A stretch of DNA of 12,913 bases from Chloroflexota bacterium (GTDB lineage Bacteria > Chloroflexota > Dehalococcoidia > Bin125). The translations under genes and the position numbers were made by a program. This document shows, piece by piece, positions 1-4,703 of the stretch (the first letter of the stretch is position 1; each line of letters opens with the position of its first letter). Where the stretch lies: assembly GCA_026707335.1 (NCBI GenBank), contig JAPOXB010000132.1, positions 13,238 through 26,150 of the forward strand. The letters run 5' to 3'. Below the pieces are notes generated by a model. It worked only from the letters and a program-made list of their open reading frames with translations. It ran no database searches and was not told the DNA's origin.

Positions 1-1048
1 GCAACTCGTCGAGCTGCGCGATGTAGGCGTCGGCGTTGGCGCGGTAGACGTCGCTACGGTCGGGGTCGAGCTCGGACAGCAGGCCCGCGATCTCGCTGAC
101 GACGACCTGCACGCGGATCGGGTCGAACCAGAAGTGCGGGTCGTAGAGGCCGTGGCCGTGGTCGTCGTGCTCGTCCTCGCCCTCCTCGGCCAGGTGTTCG
201 ATCTCCTCGATCGCCTCTTCGGCGTCCATCGTCCCGGCGTCGACGGCGGCGAGGATGTCGCGCACCATCTCGTGCAACTCCTCTTCGCCGGCGTGGCCGT
301 GCGCGTCTTCCTCGGCGTGGTCCTCGTCCTCGGCGTGGTCCTCGTCCTCGTCGTGGTCCTCGCCCTCATCCTCGTCGTGATCCTCCCCCTCGTCCTCGTC
401 GTGATCCTCCCCTTCCTCCTCGTCGTGATCCTCCTCCTCCTCGTGCGCCTCCGCCTCCTCGGCGGCATCGAGCAATTCGGCGATCTCGGCCAGCCCGGTC
501 ACGGCGTCGATCTCGCCCTCCTCGACCTCGTGCACGACGTGGCTGAGCTCTGCGAGCATCTCCATCTCTTCGGAATGGTCCTCGGCGAACTCGATGGGAT
601 CGACGACCTCCCCGAGCGCAACGATGGCATGCGGATCTTGCGCGGCGTTCTCCAGGAGTTCGAGGAGCCAGGATTCCTCAAGGCTCAGCCCGATGCTGAG
701 GACGAGGTCGGCGTCGGCGACCCTGGCGACGTCCTGGGCGCCCGGCTGGAAGGCGTGCGGATCGGCCCCGATGGGGACGAGGCTGAAGACGTCGACGTGG
801 TCGCCGCCCACGTTCGCGACCCAGTCCGCCACGATGCTGGTCGTGGTGACGACGCGCAGGGGCTCGGCGGACTCGGCCGGCTCGGGGTCGGCCTGGGCCT
901 GGGCCTGGGCGGCGGCGGGCGCCTCCTGGGCGGCGGCGGGGGCATCGCTTTCGTCGTCGGAGCAGGCGGCCAGCGCGGCGATCAACGCGATCGCCGCGAG
1001 CAGGATCGCCGTCCGGCCCGCGACCCCCTTAAGGATACTGAGTCCCAT
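1..1048 (-). CDS. znuA: ZnuA-type metal ABC transporter substrate-binding lipoprotein (3' end beyond window)
   Basis: Surface lipoprotein that captures zinc (possibly manganese) and delivers it to an ABC importer. 349 codons are visible and the C-terminus lies beyond the left edge. The ATG at 1048 is preceded by AAAGGACAG. Residues 13-28 form a hydrophobic signal ending in the lipobox LAAC (Cys29), followed by an Ala/Gln/Glu/Pro linker to about 63. The first lobe begins at RVVTTTSIVADWV. His98 in GADPHAFQP and His305 in DPHFWFDP match the first two metal ligands of the family (A-I/cluster 9 fold). Between them, residues about 150-300 are far longer than usual and rich in Asp, Glu and His, like the His-rich loop of zinc-specific ZnuA but larger. 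The adjacent Fur-family gene and CDF exporter support a zinc role. Permease and ATPase genes are not in the window and may follow on the left. Specificity for Zn over Mn is inference. Confidence 0.9.
   Translation of the reverse strand, partial: MGLSILKGVAGRTAILLAAIALIAALAACSDDESDAPAAAQEAPAAAQAQAQADPEPAESAEPLRVVTTTSIVADWVANVGGDHVDVFSLVPIGADPHAFQPGAQDVARVADADLVLSIGLSLEESWLLELLENAAQDPHAIVALGEVVDPIEFAEDHSEEMEMLAELSHVVHEVEEGEIDAVTGLAEIAELLDAAEEAEAHEEEEDHDEEEGEDHDEDEGEDHDEDEGEDHDEDEDHAEDEDHAEEDAHGHAGEEELHEMVRDILAAVDAGTMDAEEAIEEIEHLAEEGEDEHDDHGHGLYDPHFWFDPIRVQVVVSEIAGLLSELDPDRSDVYRANADAYIAQLDEL
308..433 (-). repeat. Acidic/His octapeptide repeat inside the ZnuA-like gene
   Basis: Residues 206-247 of the binding protein consist of three copies of an octapeptide close to EDHDEDEG, then shorter EDHDED and EDEDHA units. 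The DNA is correspondingly repetitive (gtcctcgtcctcgtcgtg-like units). This is the core of the metal-binding loop. In this family such loops are thought to collect zinc or tune affinity rather than form the main site. Confidence 0.85.
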
Positions 1049-1103
1049 TTCAATCTGTCCTTTCTGTGGCGGGCTGGCCGGCGCCGGCCCGCGGTTCACT
1101 TAT

Positions 1104-1118
1104 TGGTACTGCGTATCA
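1104..1118. promoter_or_regulatory. Candidate Fur/Zur operator upstream of the ZnuA-like gene
   Basis: The plus-strand sequence TGGTACTGCGTATCA is an imperfect dyad (TGGTAC and GTATCA around a 3-bp centre; also readable in the 7-1-7 geometry of Fur-family boxes). It lies 56 bp upstream of the start codon at 1048, in the 110-bp gap after the regulator gene. It matches the box at 1596-1610 at 12 of 15 positions in the same orientation, which makes chance unlikely. Binding by the neighbouring Fur-family protein is inferred. Confidence 0.6.
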
Positions 1119-1158
1119 TCTGTGGGCCGTCGGTGGCAGGGAAGCGGCGCATGGCGGG

Positions 1159-1593
1159 CTAGTTCTCTTCGCCCGCGACGCAGCGCTCGCAGGTGACGTA
1201 GAGCTCGATGCGGTGGCCGACGATGTCGCCCGGGATCTCGTTGCCGATGATGCGCATCAAGCGCTCCATCGTCGCGGCGCGGAACTCTCCCACGTTCCCG
1301 CACATCACGCAGACCGTGTGGTGGTGGTGTTCGACGCGGGAAAGGCTGTATCGAGGGCTGCCATCCACGAGGTTGAGCCGGCAAACGATGCCGACTTCGC
1401 GGAGCAGCTTGATCGTCCGGAAGATCGTGGCGCGGCCCACCCAGGGCAACTCGTTGCCGATCTCCTCGGCGGTGAAGCCGTCGAGCTTCCCGTCGAGGAT
1501 CTCGATGATGGCGCGGCGCGGTGCCGTGGACCGATAGCCGCGGTCTTCGAGCACGGCCATGATGTCGAGACGTGACGGAATCGATGTCGTCAT
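1159..1593 (-). CDS. Fur-family transcriptional regulator, probably Zur-like
   Basis: Metal-sensing repressor of 144 residues, the usual size for Fur/Zur/PerR. The winged-helix DNA-binding domain covers about residues 12-85 (TAEEIGNELPWVGRATIFRT contains the recognition helix). The dimerisation domain follows, with HHHH at 89-92 at the usual sensory-site position and two structural-zinc pairs, Cys95/Cys98 and Cys135/Cys138. The ATG at 1593 was chosen; a longer frame begins at a TTG at 1638 that overlaps the apparent promoter -35. No clear Shine-Dalgarno precedes 1593, so the transcript may have a very short leader. Lying between a metal exporter and a ZnuA-like importer, it most likely senses zinc, and a dyad at 1596-1610 suggests it represses itself. 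Iron or manganese sensing cannot be excluded from sequence alone. Confidence 0.93.
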   Translation of the reverse strand: MTTSIPSRLDIMAVLEDRGYRSTAPRRAIIEILDGKLDGFTAEEIGNELPWVGRATIFRTIKLLREVGIVCRLNLVDGSPRYSLSRVEHHHHTVCVMCGNVGEFRAATMERLMRIIGNEIPGDIVGHRIELYVTCERCVAGEEN

Positions 1594-1595
1594 TA

Positions 1596-1610
1596 TGATA
1601 CCGCGTCTCA
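1596..1610. promoter_or_regulatory. Candidate autoregulatory Fur/Zur operator
   Basis: The plus-strand sequence TGATACCGCGTCTCA is a dyad whose arms TGATAC and TGAGAC (reverse complement of GTCTCA) agree at 5 of 6 positions. It ends on the apparent -10 element of the proximal promoter and stops 3 bp short of the regulator's ATG, so a bound protein would block polymerase and initiation. Its partner box lies at 1104-1118. Confidence 0.6.
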
Positions 1611-1638
1611 CATTAGCAGCGACCGGACGGCGTGTCAA
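1610..1638 (-). promoter_or_regulatory. Proximal sigma70-like promoter of the Fur-family gene
   Basis: On the minus strand a perfect TTGACA (1633-1638) is followed after 17 bp by TAATGT (1610-1615). The -35 is ideal and the -10 is weak (3 of 6). The predicted start of transcription is near 1603, giving a leader of only about 10 nt before the ATG at 1593, and the candidate operator covers it. Confidence 0.5.
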
Positions 1639-1665
1639 CCCGGCCGATTGGATGCGAAGCCGGTC

Positions 1666-1694
1666 ACCTTAGGAGCGGCTGGGCGGCGTGTCAA
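1666..1694 (-). promoter_or_regulatory. Distal sigma70-like promoter of the Fur-family gene
   Basis: A second perfect TTGACA (1689-1694) lies 17 bp from TAAGGT (1666-1671, 4 of 6). Both -35 elements sit in a 14-bp direct repeat, plus-strand CGGCGTGTCAACCC at 1628-1641 and 1684-1697, exactly 56 bp apart. The promoter lies wholly in the 174-bp gap after the CDF gene stop, so the regulator can be expressed independently of the exporter. Confidence 0.5.
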
Positions 1695-1767
1695 CCCTGC
1701 CGGTCGCGGGCGCTCGGCGCCGCGGCGCACGAGTCGGCCGGGGAGGCGCCGGGTGGGGAGAGGGGCC

Positions 1768-2925
1768 TTAGATCCGCAGCGTGTGCGCCTCGTGGGATTC
1801 GGCGAGGAGGTGGTCGACGTGGTGGTCTTCCTTGCAGTCCGACGCCGTGTGCTCCAGCTGGATGGTGGCGTGGTTGATGCCGAACTCGTCGTGGACGATG
1901 TGCAGCATCCGCGATCGGACCTCCTCGATGTCGCCCTCGTACGAGGGGTCCATCAGGATGTGCGCGCTGAACGCCTCGCTCCCGGACGTGATCGTCCAGA
2001 CGTGGACGTCGTGGATCAGGGTGACGCCCTCGATCTCCTCGATGTCGTTGCAGAGCTTGTACACGTCGATGTGCCCGGGCACCCCCTCCAACAGCACGTT
2101 GACGACCTGGAACATCAGATGCCGGCTGCTGTAGAGGATGAGCAGCGCGATGACGAAGCTCAGGATCGGGTCGGCGATCACCCAGCCGAAGGCGATGACG
2201 AGGCTCGCGGAGAGGACGACGCCGACGGACCCGAGCAGGTCGGCCAGGACGTGCTGGAAGGCGCCCTCGACGTTCATGCTGTGCTCGGACGAGGCGTGCA
2301 GGATGTAGGCGGCGATGATGTTCACCGCGAGGCCGCCCAACCCGACCAGCAGCACGGGCCAGCCGTCGATGTGCACTTCCTCCTGGAAGATGCGGTGGTA
2401 GGCCTCGAAGACGATCCACCCGGCGATCAGCCAGAGCGCCATCGTGTTGAGCGGCGCGGCGAGGACCTCGGTGCGCTGGTAGCCGAAGGTCCGCCTGGCC
2501 GAGGCGGCCTTCTCGGCGATGCGCATGGCCACGAGGGCCATGAGGATCGCGGCGGCGTCGGTGGCCATGTGCCCGGCGTCGGCGATGAGCGCCAGGCTGC
2601 CCGAGAGGATGCCGCCGACGATCTCGGCGACCATGTAGGTGGTGATCAGCGAGAGGGCGATCAGCAGGCTGCGCCGGCTGGCGCCCCGCAGGTCATGGGC
2701 GTGGTCATGGTGCCCGTGGTGGTCGTGACCGCCGTGGTCGTGGCCGGCGTGGGCGTCGTGGTCGTGGCCCGCGTGATCGTCGTGGTCGTGGCCGGCGTGA
2801 TCGTCGTGATCGTGGCCCGCGTGGGCGTCGTGGTCGTGGCCCGCGTGGGCGTCGTGATCGTGGCCCGCGTGGGCGTCGTGGTCGTGGCCGGGTTCAGCGT
2901 CGCGGGACGAACTCGAACTGGGCAT
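1768..2925 (-). CDS. CDF-family Zn2+ (transition metal) efflux transporter with His-rich N-terminus
   Basis: Inner-membrane proton-coupled exporter of zinc or similar metals (CzcD/ZitB type), 385 residues. The ATG at 2925 is preceded by GAAGGGA at good spacing; an upstream in-frame GTG at 2958 lacks this. Residues 13-77 are a cytosolic His/Asp-rich segment made of octapeptide repeats. Six membrane segments follow from about residue 86. The two HxxxD halves of the transport site are His119/Asp123 (ADAGHMATD) and His225/Asp229 (HVLADLLGS), the H-D pattern typical of zinc-type CDF proteins. The C-terminal domain (about 285-385) has the ferredoxin-like metal-sensing fold of the family (GVTLIHDVHVW) and ends in a His-containing tail. 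It lies downstream of a small His/Cys-rich gene and a structured terminator that may control read-through. Confidence 0.95.
   Translation of the reverse strand: MPSSSSSRDAEPGHDHDAHAGHDHDAHAGHDHDAHAGHDHDDHAGHDHDDHAGHDHDAHAGHDHGGHDHHGHHDHAHDLRGASRRSLLIALSLITTYMVAEIVGGILSGSLALIADAGHMATDAAAILMALVAMRIAEKAASARRTFGYQRTEVLAAPLNTMALWLIAGWIVFEAYHRIFQEEVHIDGWPVLLVGLGGLAVNIIAAYILHASSEHSMNVEGAFQHVLADLLGSVGVVLSASLVIAFGWVIADPILSFVIALLILYSSRHLMFQVVNVLLEGVPGHIDVYKLCNDIEEIEGVTLIHDVHVWTITSGSEAFSAHILMDPSYEGDIEEVRSRMLHIVHDEFGINHATIQLEHTASDCKEDHHVDHLLAESHEAHTLRI
2722..2889 (-). repeat. His/Asp octapeptide repeat array in the CDF exporter
   Basis: Residues 13-60 are six tandem copies of GHDHD(A/D)HA, with a seventh degenerate copy to 68. 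At DNA level these are 24-bp units that are nearly identical, so copy number may vary by slippage. Such segments on CDF proteins are thought to gather metal at the cytosolic mouth. They explain the CRISPR-like look of this stretch. Confidence 0.9.
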
Positions 2926-3004
2926 GTGAGTCCCTTCGGCCGCCGGCGTCACGGACACGACCCCTCGCGGCGCCGCGGGGCGCGCGATGGAGCATGGCCG
3001 AAAC

Positions 3005-3019
3005 TGATACTAACAGGCT
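3005..3019 (-). promoter_or_regulatory. Possible -10 element with a TGATAC half-site upstream of the CDF gene
   Basis: On the minus strand TAGTAT (3007-3012) matches 4 of 6 -10 positions and overlaps GTATCA, one arm of the operator seen at 1596 and 1104. The second arm is not recognisable and no convincing -35 is seen. It could be a weak private promoter for the exporter. Confidence 0.2.
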
Positions 3020-3067
3020 TCGCACCGCCGATACCCTTCCCTTCGCCTGCCGCTCCCGCCCGGTCCC

Positions 3068-3105
3068 AAAAAGAAACGCGAGCAGGTCTCATTTTCCTGC
3101 TCGCG
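3068..3105 (-). terminator. Intrinsic terminator after the His-rich small gene
   Basis: Perfect 10-bp inverted repeat CGCGAGCAGG / CCTGCTCGCG (3096-3105 and 3077-3086) with a 9-nt loop. On the minus strand it is followed at once by TTTCTTTTT. This has the classical rho-independent form and is rare in this GC-rich window. It lies between the 66-residue His-rich gene and the exporter gene. Confidence 0.85.
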
Positions 3106-3175
3106 TCCACGGAAGGCCGCCTGCTCTCGGAAGATCAGCCAGCCGGTCCTATCGGTCCGTGGACCTTCCGAGCAG
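3097..3175 (-). promoter_or_regulatory. Candidate attenuator: alternative pairings that compete with the terminator
   Basis: In the minus-strand RNA, segment 1 (3175-3157) can pair with segment 2 (3133-3121): CTGCTCGGAAG with CTTCC plus GAGCAG, 11 bp with a 2-nt bulge. It can instead pair with segment 3 (3112-3097): GTCCACGG with CCGTGGAC (8 bp) and CTGCTCG with CGAGCAG (7 bp), separated by a small internal loop. The second option takes the 5' arm of the terminator and would act as an antiterminator for the CDF gene. Segment 1 begins about 16 nt past the stop codon of the His-rich gene. The pairings are seen in the sequence; switching is inference. Confidence 0.45.
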
Positions 3176-3190
3176 CGCGTGCGGCGAGGC

Positions 3191-3391
3191 CTAGTGCTCG
3201 TGGTGCTCGTGGTCGTCGCACTCGTGCGGGTCGTGGACGTGCGCGTGGTGCTCGTGGTCATCGCACTCGTGCGGGTCGTGCACGTGCCCGGGCTCGTCGC
3301 CGTGGTGCTCATGCTCGTCGCACTCGTGCATGTCGTGCTCGTGCGCGTGGTGTTCGTGCTCGTCGCACTCATGCGTGTCGTGGTCGGCCAT
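3191..3391 (-). CDS. Small His/Cys-rich putative metal-binding protein (66 aa)
   Basis: 66-residue protein with 24 His and 4 Cys; most other residues are Asp or Glu. It is built from four copies of HECD(D/E)HEHH, beginning at residues 7, 22, 41 and 56, each with one Cys, joined by short AHEHDM/AHVHDP-type linkers. There is no signal peptide or hydrophobic stretch, so it is expected to be a soluble cytosolic metal-binding protein, perhaps a zinc buffer or store. The ATG at 3391 is preceded by GGAGG five bases upstream, which clearly sets the start; the frame is open further upstream but covers the apparent regulatory region. It is followed by a structured segment and an intrinsic terminator, then the metal exporter gene. 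I do not recognise a named family. The function is inferred from composition and neighbours. Confidence 0.8.
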   Translation of the reverse strand: MADHDTHECDEHEHHAHEHDMHECDEHEHHGDEPGHVHDPHECDDHEHHAHVHDPHECDDHEHHEH

Positions 3392-3739
3392 GTCAACCTC
3401 CGGTCTGATGCAGCGCTCGCGCTGTATCAATATGCATTGAGACCCCAGACGATTCGGAGCCTCCGCAGCCGAGTATATGGACGGTCTGGAGGCCGTCAAT
3501 CTTGCCGAAACGAGGTCTCATTTGTCACGGGTGGGGAGGATCCGGCGCGTCGCGGTCGGCGCCTTGCGCCTCACGGGCGAGGTCGGTGTCGGGGTCCATG
3601 AATGCACCGCCGGCGTGAAGCGAATCCCTGAGAGTGGTCCGCCGTGCCGAGTCACGGGTCGCGGCAACATTGGCGATGTACGCTCCGTGCATCCGTCGCA
3701 AGCCCGTGCAAGAGCCGGGCGGATCGGCGAGAGGTGGCG
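3392..3739. other. Divergent intergenic region (348 bp)
   Basis: Separates the minus-strand His-rich gene from the plus-strand nuclease-like gene and should hold both promoters. A 20-bp near-palindrome lies at 3424-3443, close to the His-rich gene. A weak match to the candidate operator (CGAAACGAGGTCTCA, 3506-3520, about 10 of 15) is also present. No tRNA, repeat family or convincing short gene was seen, and no clear promoter for the nuclease-like gene was found. Confidence 0.5.
3424..3443. promoter_or_regulatory. 20-bp near-palindrome upstream of the His-rich small gene
   Basis: GTATCAATATGCATTGAGAC: the 8-bp arms match at 7 of 8 positions around ATGC. The outer hexamers GTATCA and TGAGAC are the arm sequences of the operator at 1596-1610 but point outwards. 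It lies 33-52 bp upstream of the start codon, where an operator or activator site would be expected. It may bind the Fur-family protein or another metal sensor. Confidence 0.4.
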
Positions 3740-4681
3740 ATGCGGCGGCGAAGTTCCCTCACCGCAGCGCTCTCGCGCCACAAGGTTGCAGTGATAGGCG
3801 ACAACGATTTCCAATGCCGAGCCCGCCTGATCCAGGCGCTGTGGCGCGAGGAGCAGGGCCTCCCCATCGGCCTGCGGAGCAGCAAGGGGCCCGAACCGCT
3901 GGGATCGCGTCTCGCCATGCCGTTCGCCCGCGAGACGCTCGCGAATTACCTCACCGAGACGATCCGAGAGATCGTTCGCGGCGAAGTGCTCGACCGCGTG
4001 AAGAGCACAGACAAGCTCTACGGGAAACCGCGGATCTTCGAGGATCTCCTCTCAAGCCAGCCGCTGTGCTTCAATCTCTTCGGAGAGTTGCAGCGTGACC
4101 TCTCCCTCGCTTCGGCTGCCCTCGGGCCGCTAACAGATGGCCGGCTCACGCGAGTGACGGCAATCGACTTCGAGCACTCCCCAGGGCGAGGGGATCCCCG
4201 CTTCACGGGTGACGGCTCCGCCTTCGACGTCTTCATCCAGTTCGAGGGCCCCCGCGGGACGGGGTTCCTTGGCATTGAGGTCAAGTACCACGAGGATCTC
4301 GAAAACAGGGCTGGCAAGCACTACCCGCGGTACGACGAGATCGCGGATCAGATGGACGCCTTCGCCCCCGACTGCCGAAAGCCACTGCGGCAGAAGCCGC
4401 TACAGCAGATTTGGCGAGACCATCTGCTCGCCGGAAGCCTTTTTTTGGACCGCCCCAGCAGCTACGACGACGGCGCGTTCGTGTTCCTCTACCCCGCGCA
4501 GAACTTGGCGTGCGCTGACGCGATCGCCGAGTACGCCGCCTGCCTCACCAGCAAGGAGAGCTTGATCGTCTGGACTCTCGAGGAGGTGGTCGCGACGCTG
4601 CGAGCCGCCACCGGCGCGGCGTGGGTGGAGGCGGTCGCCGACCGCTACCTCGGCTTCCATCGGCTGGAGGGGCTCGTGTGA
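3740..4681 (+). CDS. PD-(D/E)XK nuclease-superfamily protein (PGN_0703-like)
   Basis: Predicted 313-residue soluble protein with a restriction-endonuclease-like fold. The core signature is Asp163 in SAFDVFIQFE, then Glu180-x-Lys182 in GIEVKYHE, the D...ExK pattern of PD-(D/E)XK nucleases, with Glu144 (AIDFEH) as a possible extra acidic ligand. Two further stretches fit what I recall of the PGN_0703-like group of putative restriction endonucleases: SSQPLCFNLFGEL (105-117) and LQQIWRDHLLAGSLF (221-235). The ATG at 3740 follows GAGGTGG; an in-frame ATG at 3644 lacks a ribosome site and adds an unconserved-looking basic segment. The DUF7002-like gene begins 22 bp downstream, so the two are probably co-transcribed. 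No methyltransferase is nearby, so it is not a standard restriction-modification pair. Family assignment rests on motifs; the biological role is unknown. Confidence 0.72.
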   Translation: MRRRSSLTAALSRHKVAVIGDNDFQCRARLIQALWREEQGLPIGLRSSKGPEPLGSRLAMPFARETLANYLTETIREIVRGEVLDRVKSTDKLYGKPRIFEDLLSSQPLCFNLFGELQRDLSLASAALGPLTDGRLTRVTAIDFEHSPGRGDPRFTGDGSAFDVFIQFEGPRGTGFLGIEVKYHEDLENRAGKHYPRYDEIADQMDAFAPDCRKPLRQKPLQQIWRDHLLAGSLFLDRPSSYDDGAFVFLYPAQNLACADAIAEYAACLTSKESLIVWTLEEVVATLRAATGAAWVEAVADRYLGFHRLEGLV

Positions 4682-4703
4682 GTCCGCGAGGAAAGGGCTA
4701 GGT

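Noticed and set aside
134..1162. Long plus-strand open frames opposite the metal genes (also 1648-3408)
   Set aside because: They are mirror frames of Asp/Glu/His-rich, GC-rich genes, giving Val/Leu/Arg-rich translations without ribosome sites or recognisable domains. The minus-strand frames have clear families.
1594..1638. Longer Fur-family protein starting at 1638
   Set aside because: The codon there is TTG inside the -35 box, without a ribosome site, and the extra 15 residues precede the normal start of the family.
2722..2889. CRISPR-like regular repeat array
   Set aside because: Units are 24 bp with no unique spacers, stay in frame and encode a His-rich octapeptide within a CDF exporter. 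No cas genes are present.
3191..3391. Classical histidine-biosynthesis leader peptide (hisL-like)
   Set aside because: The ORF is 66 residues rather than about 16, contains ordered His/Cys/acidic repeats, and no his biosynthesis gene follows. A metal-binding protein fits better, although a translational role in attenuation is not excluded.
3392..3499. N-terminal extension of the His-rich small protein to a start at 3499
   Set aside because: The frame is open, but a strong GGAGG site fixes the ATG at 3391, and the extension would cover the near-palindrome and the likely promoter.
3506..3520. Third copy of the Fur-family operator (CGAAACGAGGTCTCA)
   Set aside because: It keeps only about 10 of 15 positions and 4 of 6 arm matches, and it lies far from either start codon. 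Too weak to call as a site.
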